Source: Actinobacteria bacterium OV320
GTDB taxonomy: Bacteria > Actinomycetota > Actinomycetes > Streptomycetales > Streptomycetaceae
DNA: 64,000 nucleotides
Assembly (NCBI GenBank): GCA_001298545.1
Contig: LJCX01000024.1
Coordinates: 434,001 to 498,000, forward strand
Reading direction: 5' to 3'
Position numbers and translations under genes: made by a program. The notes beneath the pieces are model-generated. The model was not told the origin of the DNA and searched no databases. It saw only the letters and a program-made list of their open reading frames with translations. This document shows, in pieces, positions 9,039-18,574 of the stretch (position 1 is its first letter; each line of letters starts with the position of its first letter).

Positions 9039-10178
9039 TCAGGACGACGTCACGACCCCCGCCGCCTCGCCCGTGGCGGTGCCCTCGGTGGCGGCCTTCG
9101 GGATGGGCCGGTCGTTCTTCAGGGCCGTCCACACCTGCTCCGCCTTCGCCTTGGCGACGATGACCCGGTTGAGGTTGGACGGGTCGTACCGGACCGGCAT
9201 CGTGACCATGTTCATGTTGTCCGCGCTGATGCCCTTGAGCCCGTTCGCGAAGGACATCAGGGAGTTCAGCGAGCCGAGCCGGGAGTCGGCCGTGACGGCC
9301 TTGGTCGCGGTGTTGGCGAGGTCGTACAGCTTGGTGCCGCTGGTGAACAGTCCGACGTGCTTGACCTGGTTGACCAGGGCCTTGATGAAGGCCTGCTGGA
9401 GCTGGATGCGACCGAGGTCGGAGCCGTCGCCGACGCCGTGCCGGGTGCGGACCAGGCCGAGGGCCTGCTCGCCGGTGAGCGTGTGCGTGCCGGCCTTGAG
9501 GTTCAGGTGGCTGTCCGGGTCGTCGATGGCCTTGGTCGTGGTGACCTGGACGCCGCCGAGTTCGTCGATGAGCTTCTCGAAGCCGGAGAAGTCGACTTCC
9601 AGGTAGTGGTCCATACGGACGCCGCTGATCGACTCGACCGTCTTCACGGCGCAGGCGGCGCCGCCCGTCGAGTACGCCGAGTTGAACATCACGTCGGACG
9701 CGGCGTCGTGCGTGACCCCGCCGGTGTCGGTGCAGGAGGGGCGGTCTATGAGCGTGTCGCGCGGTATGGAGACCACGCTGGCCTTCTTGTGGCCCTCGTA
9801 CACGTGGATGACCATCGCGGTGTCGGAGCGGGCGCTGCCGTCGTCCGTACCGCCGCCGAGCTTCTTGTTGGAGCCGGAGCGGGTGTCCGAGCCGAGTACG
9901 AGGATGTTCTCGGAGCCGTTGTCGACCTTGGTGGGCCGGTCGGCGCCCAGCGCCTGGTCGATGTCGACGCTCTTGATGTTGCCGTTGAGCTTGAAGTAGA
10001 GGTAGCCGACTCCGGTGCCGCCCAGCACGAGGATGCCCGCGGCGGTCCACGCGGCGATCAGCACCCCCTTGCGCCGGCCACGCTGCCTGCGGTGGCGCGG
10101 ACCGTTGTGGCCGGCCGCCCCGCTCGTCGTGCCGGTCTCACCCGGGGTTCCGGGCTCCGGCGTGCTCTCGGCGGACAT
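9039..10178 (-). CDS. LytR-CpsA-Psr (LCP) family wall glycopolymer ligase
   Basis: LCP proteins move lipid-linked glycopolymers onto peptidoglycan outside the cell. The 379-residue protein has a basic cytoplasmic N-terminus (RHRRQRGRRKG), one membrane helix at about 40-62, then the extracellular LCP domain with NILVLGSDTR, the arginine-rich VVSIPRDTL, MDHYLEVDFSGF and LVRTRHGVGDGSDLGRI. It stands alone between the trypsin-like gene and rpmE. Functional link to wecA in the window is plausible (initiation versus final attachment) but not proven. Confidence 0.9.
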   Translation of the reverse strand: MSAESTPEPGTPGETGTTSGAAGHNGPRHRRQRGRRKGVLIAAWTAAGILVLGGTGVGYLYFKLNGNIKSVDIDQALGADRPTKVDNGSENILVLGSDTRSGSNKKLGGGTDDGSARSDTAMVIHVYEGHKKASVVSIPRDTLIDRPSCTDTGGVTHDAASDVMFNSAYSTGGAACAVKTVESISGVRMDHYLEVDFSGFEKLIDELGGVQVTTTKAIDDPDSHLNLKAGTHTLTGEQALGLVRTRHGVGDGSDLGRIQLQQAFIKALVNQVKHVGLFTSGTKLYDLANTATKAVTADSRLGSLNSLMSFANGLKGISADNMNMVTMPVRYDPSNLNRVIVAKAKAEQVWTALKNDRPIPKAATEGTATGEAAGVVTSS

Positions 10179-10264
10179 GTGCTCCTCTGTTCTCGTGCAA
10201 CCTCACCATCGTCACTCCGCCAGGTCAGACGGGGAAACTCGGGACAGGGTTGCACAACGCGACA

Positions 10265-10289
10265 TGCCCGGTCCGTGACGGACCGGGCA
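10265..10289. terminator. Intrinsic terminator hairpin downstream of the secreted protease gene
   Basis: A perfect 11-bp inverted repeat, TGCCCGGTCCG / CGGACCGGGCA, with a 3-base loop, about 58 bp past the stop of the protease gene on the minus strand. No U-run, as usual in streptomycetes. Confidence 0.8.
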
Positions 10290-10347
10290 CGCCGCGTGAC
10301 CCGGGTGAGCGCGGTCTACCCCCGCTCACCTGCGGGTTCGGCCGGAC

Positions 10348-12153
10348 TCAGCCGAACAGGTCGTACTGCTTGAAAGACGTCCCGAGTGAGACCCTTGTGG
10401 CAAAGATCGCACTGGTGGCCTTTCCGGTGCCCTTGTACAGGTACAGGGTGCCTGCCGGGGTGCGGGCCAGCAGGTCGGCCAGACCGTCGCCGTTGACGTC
10501 GCCGACGGCGGCGATGACGTTGTACGTGGTGTTGCTCCAGGTGGCGACCTTGATACGGGCCGCGAAGGCGCTCGTGGCGGTGCCGTTGCCCTTGTAGAGG
10601 TAGACCGCGCCGGTGGCCTTGTCGCGGGCGATCAGGTCCGTCTTGCCGTCGAAGCTGAAGTCGCCGTGACCGCGCACGACGTTGTAGGCGTTCCAGCCCG
10701 TGCCGTTCTTGACGGGCGCGGCGAAGGCGCCGTTGCCCTTGCCCGGGTAGACCCAGAGCGCGCCGGCCGAGTCCACGGCGATCAGGTCCGGCAGGTAGTC
10801 GCCCGTGACGTCACCGGGGGCGACGATCTGGGTGCGGGTCTTCCAGTTGTCGCCGATCAGCTTGGTCGCCCAGGTCCCGCTGGAGGGCACCCAGTGCTTC
10901 CAGAAGACGTCACCGTCCGAGGTGCGGCGCAGGATCAGGTCCTGGTGGCCGTCCCGGTCCAGGTCGGTCTGGACGACGAGGTTGTAGGCGCTCATGGAGC
11001 CCCAGGAGTCGCCGCCGGCCAGCGAGGTGCCCTTGGAGTACAGGTCGCGCGCGACCTTGGTGGACGCGTTGCGCACCCACACGTCGGCGAGGTGGTCGTA
11101 GTTGAGGTTGGTGTCGTCCATGCGCGGGTAGGCGCTGGCGGCGTACGTGGAGATCTTGCTGAAGACGCTGTACGCGCCGCTCTCGACGCAGTCCTTCACG
11201 CCCCAGGACACGACACCCACGATCCGGTTCTCGCCGGCCGCGTTCTTGACGATCAGCGGGCCGCCGGAGTCGCCGTTGCAGGCGGTGGTGGTGCCCGTGT
11301 CGCTGCCGGTGGCGGGCGTGCCCGCGCACACCATGTGACCCTTGAGGTAGTCGGCGCCGTAGTAGCCCGAGCAGGTGGTGTTCGACTGGATCGGCAGCTC
11401 GGCCGTCTTCAAGGTGTCGGAGATGTCCTGCGTGGCGGAGCTGGTGCGGCCCCAGCCGTACAGCGTGGCCTTGGTACCGGTCGCGTACGAGGCGCTGTCG
11501 GTGTTCGTGGTCATCTTGATCGGCGTGGCCGTGGCCGGCGTCTCCAGCGTCAGCACGGCGACGTCGTTGTCGAGGGTCGTGTCGCTGTACGACCAGTGGT
11601 TCCACTGCCGCGAGACGAGCGAGACGGTGCCGCCGTGCACGTTGCCGTCGGCGGACAGCAGCTGCGTGCTGCCCGTGATGACGAAGCCGTGGGCATACCA
11701 GTTGTAGCCCTTGACGCAGTGCGCCGCGGTGAGGATCTTCGTCGGCGAGATCACGGAGCCACCGCAGAAGAACCCGATGTCGTCGCTGGTGGTGTCGGTG
11801 CCCCGGTCGTCGGAGTACCAGAGCTGGGCCATCCACGGCGCGGTGGCGATCGTCGTCGTGGTGCCACCGATGATCTTCGGATTGATCTTGCTCGGGCTCG
11901 CGCTCGCGCCCAGGGACTCCTTGGCGCTCGACCCCGGTGTCTCGTCACCGGTGACGGCGAGAGCGGCCCGCTCCTTGAGCGCCTCGGCCGACATCGTCCG
12001 TGCGGGCGCCGGCGTCGGCGGCGTCTCGGCGGCCTCGGCCGAGGACAGGAACAGCGCTCCGGCGACGGCGGCGGCCAGCCCGGCCGCGGCGACGGGCAGC
12101 GCGATCCGTATCCGGCGTCTGTGACGACCGCCCCCTGACGTGGGTGTACCCAC
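10348..12153 (-). CDS. Secreted trypsin-like serine protease with C-terminal FG-GAP/VCBS repeats
   Basis: A 601-residue exported protein. Residues 1-41 form a signal peptide (RHRRRIRIALP then a long hydrophobic run to SSAEA). A pro-region leads to the activation site KIIGGT at about 93. The S1 catalytic triad is His145 (LTAAHCVKG), Asp197 (DNDVAVLTLE) and Ser296 (NGDSGGPL). From about 350 to the end there are at least four FG-GAP/VCBS-type repeats with Asp-rich loops (DLDRDGHQDLILR, GDFSFDGKTDLIA, GDVNGDGLADLLA), which in other proteins form a Ca-binding beta-propeller for surface or substrate binding. Stands alone between its own terminator and that of rho. Confidence 0.93.
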   Translation of the reverse strand: MGTPTSGGGRHRRRIRIALPVAAAGLAAAVAGALFLSSAEAAETPPTPAPARTMSAEALKERAALAVTGDETPGSSAKESLGASASPSKINPKIIGGTTTTIATAPWMAQLWYSDDRGTDTTSDDIGFFCGGSVISPTKILTAAHCVKGYNWYAHGFVITGSTQLLSADGNVHGGTVSLVSRQWNHWSYSDTTLDNDVAVLTLETPATATPIKMTTNTDSASYATGTKATLYGWGRTSSATQDISDTLKTAELPIQSNTTCSGYYGADYLKGHMVCAGTPATGSDTGTTTACNGDSGGPLIVKNAAGENRIVGVVSWGVKDCVESGAYSVFSKISTYAASAYPRMDDTNLNYDHLADVWVRNASTKVARDLYSKGTSLAGGDSWGSMSAYNLVVQTDLDRDGHQDLILRRTSDGDVFWKHWVPSSGTWATKLIGDNWKTRTQIVAPGDVTGDYLPDLIAVDSAGALWVYPGKGNGAFAAPVKNGTGWNAYNVVRGHGDFSFDGKTDLIARDKATGAVYLYKGNGTATSAFAARIKVATWSNTTYNVIAAVGDVNGDGLADLLARTPAGTLYLYKGTGKATSAIFATRVSLGTSFKQYDLFG

Positions 12154-12255
12154 TCAAGTCCCCCCTCGGGATCAGTGATTGCGATGCAGTTCGAATCCGA
12201 GATTCGAATCTGAGAATTGTGTGAAGGGCGAGATCGTATCCCGCGGGTACGACAC

Positions 12256-12295
12256 GACCGAGGGCCACCCCCCGTGCGGGGGGTGGCCCTCGGTC
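12256..12295. terminator. Strong intrinsic terminator downstream of rho
   Basis: A perfect 18-bp inverted repeat (arm GACCGAGGGCCACCCCCC, loop GTGC) about 41 bp past the rho stop on the minus strand. One of the longest stems in the window. Confidence 0.92.
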
Positions 12296-12335
12296 GGTCT
12301 TCGGCGGAACTACGTCAGCCGTCGGACGTCGGTCG

Positions 12336-14393
12336 TCAGTCGTTGTTGCCCGTCGACGGCGTCGTCTTCTGGATCTGCATCAGGAACTCGCCGTTCGACT
12401 TCGTCTGCTTCATCTTGTCGAGGAGCAGCTCGATCGCCTGCTGCTGGTCGAGCGCGTGCAGCACCCGGCGCAGCTTCCAGGTGACGGCGAGCTCCTCGTT
12501 GCCGAGCAGGATCTCTTCCTTACGGGTACCGGACGCGTCGACGTCCACCGCCGGGAAGATGCGCTTGTCGGCGAGCTTCCGGTCGAGCTTGAGCTCCATG
12601 TTGCCGGTGCCCTTGAACTCCTCGAAGATCACCTCGTCCATGCGGGACCCGGTGTCCACCAGAGCGGTGGCGAGGATGGTCAGCGAGCCGCCGTCCTCGA
12701 TGTTGCGGGCCGCACCGAAGAAGCGCTTCGGCGGGTACAGGGCGGTCGAGTCGACACCACCGGACAGGATGCGGCCGGAGGCCGGGGCGGCGAGGTTGTA
12801 CGCACGGCCCAGACGCGTGATCGAGTCGAGCAGCACGACCACGTCGTGACCCAGCTCCACCAGACGCTTGGCACGCTCGATGGCGAGCTCGGCGACCGTG
12901 GTGTGGTCCTCGGCCGGGCGGTCGAAGGTCGAGGAGATGACCTCGCCCTTCACCGACCGCTGCATGTCGGTGACCTCCTCCGGACGCTCGTCCACCAGGA
13001 CGACCATCAGGTGGCACTCGGGGTTGTTGTGCGTGATCGCGTTGGCGATCGCCTGCATGATCATGGTCTTGCCGGTCTTCGGCGGGGCCACGATCAGACC
13101 GCGCTGGCCCTTGCCGATCGGCGACACGAGGTCGATGATGCGGGTCGTCAGCACGCCCGGGTCCGTCTCCAGACGGAGGCGGTCCTGCGGGTAGAGCGGG
13201 GTCAGCTTGTTGAACTCCGGTCGCCCGCGCCCGGAATCGGGCGCCATGCCGTTGGTGGAGTCCAGCCGGACCAGCGCGTTGAACTTCTCGCGGCGCTCGC
13301 CGTCCTTGGGCTGACGGACCGCGCCGGTGACGTGGTCGCCCTTGCGCAGACCGTTCTTGCGGACCTGGGCGAGCGAGACGTACACGTCGTTGGGACCCGG
13401 CAGGTAGCCCGACGTACGGATGAACGCGTAGTTGTCGAGGATGTCCAGGATGCCCGCGACGGGAATCAGGACGTCGTCGTCGGCGACCTGCGGCTCGGCG
13501 GCGCCGATCTCGTCACGCCCGCGACGGCCACGGCGGTCGCGGTAACGGCCGCGGCGGCCACGCCGGCCATCGCCGAACTCGTCGTCGTCCTGGGGGCCGT
13601 TGTCGCGCTGCTGGCGGTCCTGACGGCCACCGCCCTGCTGCTGACCCTGCTGCTGGCCGCCTCGCTGCTGCTGGCCGCCACCCTGCTGGTCGTCGCCCTT
13701 GCGACGGTCGCCGCGGTCGCCACGCTCACCGCGGTCGCCACGCTCACCGCGGTCGCGGCCGCGCTCACGGCGGTCGCGGCGGCGGCCCTCGGCACCGTCG
13801 GCGTCGCCCTTGGCGTCGCCCTGCGGCTGCGCCGGGGACTCGCTCTGCGCCGGGGCGGACGCCTCGGCCTTCGGGGCGGCCTTCGCCTCGGCGACGACCG
13901 TCTCCGGGCTGCCCGCGTCGGCGGTGGCGCGGCGACGACGGCGCTCGGTGGGCGCGTCGTTGCTGGCCGGCTGGCCGGGGATCTCGATCTGCTGCTGGGC
14001 CACGGCCTTCTCGGCGGGGGCCTCGGCCTTGGCGGTGTCCGCCTTCTTCTCGGCGGCCTCGTCGCCGGTGCGCGCCTTGGAGGTGGCGCGGCGCTTGGGC
14101 TTGGTCTCGGCGGCGTCCCCCGCGGGGGTCGTCGTGGCCTTGGGAGCGGCTGCTCCGCCTCCCGCCTGCGCCTCCTTGATGACCTCGATCAGCTGGCTCT
14201 TGCGCATACGCGCCGTGCCCCTGATACCGAGGCCGGATGCGACCTGCTGAAGCTCGGCCAGCACCATGCCCTCGAGGCCGGTACCGCGGCGCCGCCGGGA
14301 GCCGGCACCGGTGGCAGGCGCGGAGGCGTCCGTGGCGGGCGCGGCAGCGGTCTCCTCGACACGTGCGCCCATCAGATCGGTGGTGTCGCTCAC
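12336..14393 (-). CDS. rho: Transcription termination factor Rho
   Basis: Hexameric RNA-dependent ATPase that releases RNA polymerase. The 685-residue protein has the Rho N-terminal helix domain ([13 protein letters not shown]...[11 protein letters not shown]), then an approximately 220-residue insertion typical of actinobacterial Rho, rich in Ala/Lys/Glu and then in RGD/Gly/Gln ([29 protein letters not shown]). The RNA-binding OSB domain and ATPase follow: Walker A PPKTGKT, Walker [13 protein letters not shown]-loop/R-loop [12 protein letters not shown]. The GTG at 14393 follows GGAAGGA with a good spacer. Start region [13 protein letters not shown] is typical. Confidence 0.97.
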   Translation of the reverse strand: MSDTTDLMGARVEETAAAPATDASAPATGAGSRRRRGTGLEGMVLAELQQVASGLGIRGTARMRKSQLIEVIKEAQAGGGAAAPKATTTPAGDAAETKPKRRATSKARTGDEAAEKKADTAKAEAPAEKAVAQQQIEIPGQPASNDAPTERRRRRATADAGSPETVVAEAKAAPKAEASAPAQSESPAQPQGDAKGDADGAEGRRRDRRERGRDRGERGDRGERGDRGDRRKGDDQQGGGQQQRGGQQQGQQQGGGRQDRQQRDNGPQDDDEFGDGRRGRRGRYRDRRGRRGRDEIGAAEPQVADDDVLIPVAGILDILDNYAFIRTSGYLPGPNDVYVSLAQVRKNGLRKGDHVTGAVRQPKDGERREKFNALVRLDSTNGMAPDSGRGRPEFNKLTPLYPQDRLRLETDPGVLTTRIIDLVSPIGKGQRGLIVAPPKTGKTMIMQAIANAITHNNPECHLMVVLVDERPEEVTDMQRSVKGEVISSTFDRPAEDHTTVAELAIERAKRLVELGHDVVVLLDSITRLGRAYNLAAPASGRILSGGVDSTALYPPKRFFGAARNIEDGGSLTILATALVDTGSRMDEVIFEEFKGTGNMELKLDRKLADKRIFPAVDVDASGTRKEEILLGNEELAVTWKLRRVLHALDQQQAIELLLDKMKQTKSNGEFLMQIQKTTPSTGNND

Positions 14394-14798
14394 GAAGGGT
14401 CCTTCCCTGGAGCGGACGTCGGCCTGTCTGGCTCGGCGACCGGTTGTGCTGTCCGACTTCGGTCCTTGCTGTGGCGAAGCCGGGGCGGTGGTCCGCCAAA
14501 GCGGCGGAAGAGAATTTGCTGGTGACGGCGCTACCGCGACAAGCCATGACACTCAGTGTCACGCGGCGTGGTCGCACCAATTCCGGAGCGTGCCCTGTGG
14601 ACCACTCAGCGTCGCTGTACTGCGTACTGCCCAGGTACGACGTACGGAACGCAGTGCGGCTTGGGGAGCTCCCGGAAGAATGTCTGTCCCGAAGGGGGAC
14701 ACGAAGCACCTCGCCATGGTGGGGTCGGGTGCAGACTTGAGGTTAACACTACCGGATCCAACAAACATTCCCCCTCTCGAAATCCGGCAACCGTGCGC
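14394..14798. other. Rho leader / promoter region
   Basis: About 400 bp with no convincing gene. Transcription of rho must begin here. It contains the 15-bp palindrome listed separately and a lower-GC block near 14740-14790. A long untranslated leader is plausible because rho is autoregulated in several bacteria, but no promoter boxes were certain. Confidence 0.5.
14547..14561. promoter_or_regulatory. Perfect palindrome upstream of rho
   Basis: TGACACTCAGTGTCA is a perfect 7+1+7 palindrome about 155 bp before the rho start. It could be a protein-binding site or a small hairpin in the leader. No regulator is assigned. Confidence 0.35.
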
Positions 14799-15743
14799 TT
14801 AAATGTCGCCGGAGTGGCTGTCACCAGCGGGTGCGAGCGGCAGTACGCAGGCGCCCTTCAGGTCCAGGGCCAGGCGGTTCGCGGCCCAGTCCGCGCCGGC
14901 CGAGGCCTCGATCTTGTCGGCCGTGCCCGCGTCGGCCAGCGCCATCACGGTGGGTCCGGCGCCGGAGATGACGGCGGGAATCCCGTCGGCACGCAGCCTT
15001 TCCACCAGTGCCGCGCTCTCGGGCATCGCCGGTGCGCGGTACTCCTGGTGCAGACGGTCCTCGGTGGCGGGCAGCAGCAGTTCGGGGCGCCGGGTGAGGG
15101 CCTCGACGAGCAGTGCGGCGCGGCCCGCGTTGGCGGCGGCGTCGACGTGCGGGACGGAGCGCGGGAGCAGACCGCGCGCGGTCTCGGTGAGAACCGGCTT
15201 CCCGGGCACGAAAACCACCGGAACGATGGAATCGGCGGGCTCCATCCTGATCGCCCGCGCGGCGCCCGCCTCCATCCAGGACAGGCTGAACCCGCCCAGC
15301 AGACAGGCCGCCACGTTGTCCGGGTGACCCTCGATCTCGGTCGCGAGCTCGAGCAGGGCCGCGTCGTCGAGCTTGTTCTCGCCGCCTATGGTCACCGCGC
15401 GCGCGGCGACGATTCCGGCGCAGATCGCGGCGGAGGAGGAGCCGAGTCCGCGGCCGTGCGGGATGCGGTTGGCGCAGACGATCTCCAGGCCGCGCGGCTG
15501 GCCGCCCAGGACGTCGAAGGCGGTGCGCAGGGAACGGACGAGCAGGTGCTTCTCGTCGCGCGGCAGCGTCTCGCTGCCCTCCCCCGCGATGTCGATGTGC
15601 AGCCCGGAGTCGGCCACCCGGACGACGACGTCGTCATAGAGCCCCAGCGCGAGGCCGAAGGCGTCGAAGCCCGGGCCGAGGTTGGCGCTGGTGGCGGGAA
15701 CGCGCACCCGGACGGGGGCGGCACGGAAGGCGGGACCGGCCAT
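14799..15743 (-). CDS. thrB: Homoserine kinase
   Basis: GHMP-family kinase (314 residues) making O-phosphohomoserine for threonine synthesis. The N-terminal strand VRVRVPATSANLGPGFDAFG and the ATP loop PHGRGLGSSSAAICAG are the family signatures, and a C-terminal glycine motif (VISGAGPTVMALA) is present. The ATG at 15743 follows AAGGAGAG; the frame is open further upstream. Last gene of the hom-thrC-thrB group, but separated from thrC by a terminator, so probably with its own promoter. Confidence 0.95.
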   Translation of the reverse strand: MAGPAFRAAPVRVRVPATSANLGPGFDAFGLALGLYDDVVVRVADSGLHIDIAGEGSETLPRDEKHLLVRSLRTAFDVLGGQPRGLEIVCANRIPHGRGLGSSSAAICAGIVAARAVTIGGENKLDDAALLELATEIEGHPDNVAACLLGGFSLSWMEAGAARAIRMEPADSIVPVVFVPGKPVLTETARGLLPRSVPHVDAAANAGRAALLVEALTRRPELLLPATEDRLHQEYRAPAMPESAALVERLRADGIPAVISGAGPTVMALADAGTADKIEASAGADWAANRLALDLKGACVLPLAPAGDSHSGDI

Positions 15744-15998
15744 CTCGCGATGACTCTCCTTGAGCTGCGCGACTGTCGAATGACATTCGATATGTACGGG
15801 AGACCTGTACGAAGAACCCTGGAGTCCGCGGAGACGACGCGGCAACGACACGGCGACAACGCGGCACTGCGGCATATGCGGCGGGCGGATTCAGTACAGC
15901 CTATCGAAGGAAGGTTCTGTGGCGACATAGGGCGCACGGGCGGCGCACGATGCGTGTCGTAAGCCCCCTGTGCACCCCTGCGCGGGAAAGCCCCCTGC

Positions 15999-16029
15999 GC
16001 GTCGCCCGCGAGTGACTCACGGGCGACGC
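15999..16029. terminator. Terminator hairpin downstream of thrC
   Basis: GCGTCGCCCG pairs perfectly with CGGGCGACGC, and after one mismatch GAGT pairs with ACTC. It lies about 10 bp past the thrC stop on the minus strand. Confidence 0.85.
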
Positions 16030-16038
16030 ACGGTCCGC

Positions 16039-17097
16039 CTACGCGAGGCCGAGGCGCTCGGCCGCCGTCGCCGCGTCGACCGGGACGGTGACCGGCTGCG
16101 GGGCGCCGGCGACGGCCCAGTCGGGGTCCTTCAGGCCGTTGCCGGTGACGGTGCACACGATCTTCTGCCCCGGGTCGACCTTGCCCTGCTCGGCGGCCTT
16201 CAGCAGACCGGCCACGGACGCGGCGGACGCGGGCTCCACGAAGACACCCTCCTGCGCGGCCAACAGCCGGTAGGCGCGCAGGATCTCACGGTCCGTCACC
16301 TCGTCGATGAAGCCACCCGACTCCTCCTGCGCGGCCAGCGCGAACTTCCAGGAGGCCGGGTTGCCGATGCGGATCGCGGTGGCGATGGTCGACGGGTCCT
16401 TGACGACCTCGCCGCGCACGATCGGGGCACTGCCCGACGCCTGGAATCCCCACATACGGGGGGTCCGTACGGCGATCTTGTCGGCGGCGTACTCCTGGTA
16501 CCCCTTCCAGTACGCGGTGATGTTGCCCGCGTTGCCGACCGGCAGGACGTGGATGTCGGGGGCGTCGCCGAGCATGTCCACGATCTCGAACGCGGCCGTC
16601 TTCTGGCCCTCGATACGCACCGGGTTCACCGAATTGACCAGCGCCACCGGGTAGTTGTCGCTCAGCGCACGGGCGAGCGTGAGGCAGTCGTCGAAGTTGC
16701 CGTCGACCTGGAGGATCTTCGCGCCGTGGACGAGGGCCTGGCCCATCTTGCCGATCGCGATCTTGCCCCGCGGGACGAGGACGGCACAGACCATGCCGGC
16801 CCGCACCGCGTACGCGGCGGCGGACGCGGAGGTGTTGCCGGTGGAGGCGCAGATGACGGCCTGCGCGCCCTCCTCCTTGGCCCGCGTGATGGCCATGGTC
16901 ATGCCGCGGTCCTTGAAGGACCCGGTGGGGTTGGCACCCTCCACCTTGAGGTGGACCTCGCAGCCCGTGCGCTCGGAGAGCACCTGCGCGGGCACGAGGG
17001 GCGTGCCGCCCTCACGGAGCGTCACGACGGGCGTGCTGTCGGAAACCGGCAGCCGGTCCCGGTACTCCTCGATGATTCCGCGCCACTGGTGGGTCAT
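16039..17097 (-). CDS. thrC: Threonine synthase
   Basis: PLP enzyme (352 residues) turning O-phosphohomoserine into threonine. The PLP lysine is in the motif [11 protein letters not shown], and the glycine-rich phosphate loop [10 protein letters not shown] follows. The length is that of the short, class-II-like form common in actinobacteria. ATG start at 17097 lies 6 bp after the hom stop, so the two genes are co-transcribed and probably coupled. Confidence 0.96.
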   Translation of the reverse strand: MTHQWRGIIEEYRDRLPVSDSTPVVTLREGGTPLVPAQVLSERTGCEVHLKVEGANPTGSFKDRGMTMAITRAKEEGAQAVICASTGNTSASAAAYAVRAGMVCAVLVPRGKIAIGKMGQALVHGAKILQVDGNFDDCLTLARALSDNYPVALVNSVNPVRIEGQKTAAFEIVDMLGDAPDIHVLPVGNAGNITAYWKGYQEYAADKIAVRTPRMWGFQASGSAPIVRGEVVKDPSTIATAIRIGNPASWKFALAAQEESGGFIDEVTDREILRAYRLLAAQEGVFVEPASAASVAGLLKAAEQGKVDPGQKIVCTVTGNGLKDPDWAVAGAPQPVTVPVDAATAAERLGLA

Positions 17098-17103
17098 TGC
17101 TGG

Positions 17104-18405
17104 TTACTCTCCTTCAACCCGCATGATGCTGGCGACACCCCGCACGGTGTCGAGCTTGCGCAGCGCCTCGACGGTCCCGGTGAGGGAGGCGTCGGACGCG
17201 CGGTGGGTGACGACGACGAGAGAGGCCTCGCCGTCGCTGTCCTGTCGTCCCTGCTGGCGCACCGTATCGATGGACACCCCGTGCTCGGCGAACACGGTCG
17301 CCACCTGGGCGAGAACACCCGGTTTGTCGGCGACGTCCAGGCTGATGTGGTAGCGCGTGACGACGTCGCCCATCGGCGACACCGGCAGGGCGGCATACGC
17401 CGACTCGCCGGGCCCCGTTGCCCCGCTGAGCCGGTTGCGGCAGACGGCGACGAGGTCGCCGAGCACGGCGGAGGCGGTGGGAGCACCGCCGGCGCCGGGT
17501 CCGTAGAACATGAGCTGCCCGGCCGCGTCCGACTCCACGAACACGGCGTTGTAGGCGCCGCGCACGGAGGCCAGCGGGTGGCTCAGCGGAATCATCGCGG
17601 GGTGCACGCGCGCGGTGACCGACCCGCCGTCCGCGGCCCGCTCACAGATGGCGAGCAGCTTGATGGTGCAGCCCATCTCCCGGGCGGAGGCGAAGTCGGA
17701 CGCGGTCACCTCGGTCATGCCCTCGCGGTAGACGTCGTCGAGGCGCACGCGCGTGTGGAAGGCGATCCCGGCGAGGATGGCCGCCTTGGCGGCGGCGTCG
17801 AACGCCTCGACATCGGCCGTGGGGTCGGCCTCGGCGTAGCCCAGGGCGGTGGCCTCGTCGAGGGCCTCCTGATACCCGGCGCCGGTGGAGTCCATCTTGT
17901 CGAGGATGAAGTTGGTGGTGCCGTTGACGATCCCGAGCACCCGGTTGACCTTGTCACCGGCGAGGGACTCGCGCAGCGGCCGGATCAGCGGGATGGCACC
18001 GGCGACGGAGGCCTCGTAGTAGAGGTCCTCGCCGTGCTCCTCGGCGGCCGCGTGCAGCGCGGCGCCGTCCTGCGCGAGGAGCGCCTTGTTCGCGGAGACG
18101 ACGGAGGCGCCGTACTCGAAAGCGGTGGTGATGAGCGTACGAGCGGGCTCGATGCCCCCGATGACCTCGACGACGACGTCGATGTCGCCGCGTTTGACGA
18201 GGGCGGTGGCGTCGGTCGTGACGAGGGCGGGATCGATGCCCTCGCGGACCCGCGAGGGCCGCCGAACGGCCACACCGGCGAGTTCCACCGGGGCCCCGAT
18301 CCGCGCGGCGAGGTCGTCGGCGTGCGTCGTCATGATGCGCGCCACCTCTGAGCCGACCACTCCACAGCCCAGCAGCGCCACCTTCAGCGGACGCGTACGC
18401 ATCAT
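17104..18405 (-). CDS. hom: Homoserine dehydrogenase
   Basis: NAD(P)H-dependent enzyme (433 residues) reducing aspartate semialdehyde to homoserine, the branch point to threonine and methionine. Rossmann motif LLGCGVVGSEVAR at the N-terminus, catalytic-domain signature NGTTNFILDKM and EADPTADVEAFDAAAK, and a C-terminal ACT domain (YHISLDVADKPGVLAQVATV) that is the usual site of threonine feedback. ATG at 18405 (MMRTRPLKVAL) is preferred over one at 18459. Directly upstream of thrC. Confidence 0.95.
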   Translation of the reverse strand: MMRTRPLKVALLGCGVVGSEVARIMTTHADDLAARIGAPVELAGVAVRRPSRVREGIDPALVTTDATALVKRGDIDVVVEVIGGIEPARTLITTAFEYGASVVSANKALLAQDGAALHAAAEEHGEDLYYEASVAGAIPLIRPLRESLAGDKVNRVLGIVNGTTNFILDKMDSTGAGYQEALDEATALGYAEADPTADVEAFDAAAKAAILAGIAFHTRVRLDDVYREGMTEVTASDFASAREMGCTIKLLAICERAADGGSVTARVHPAMIPLSHPLASVRGAYNAVFVESDAAGQLMFYGPGAGGAPTASAVLGDLVAVCRNRLSGATGPGESAYAALPVSPMGDVVTRYHISLDVADKPGVLAQVATVFAEHGVSIDTVRQQGRQDSDGEASLVVVTHRASDASLTGTVEALRKLDTVRGVASIMRVEGE

Positions 18406-18574
18406 CCGACCTCGTTTCCTCATACCGTCTACCGTTGTTTCCGGTTGCCCCAGTCTCACTCACCGGACCGGAGTTTCTATCCCTGGTCCGGATCGTGAGA
18501 CATCTATTTCATTTTCACCGGGGGAGCAGACAGGAGATCTTCCGCTCTTCCATTTCTCCCGCCTTTTCTCCCGC

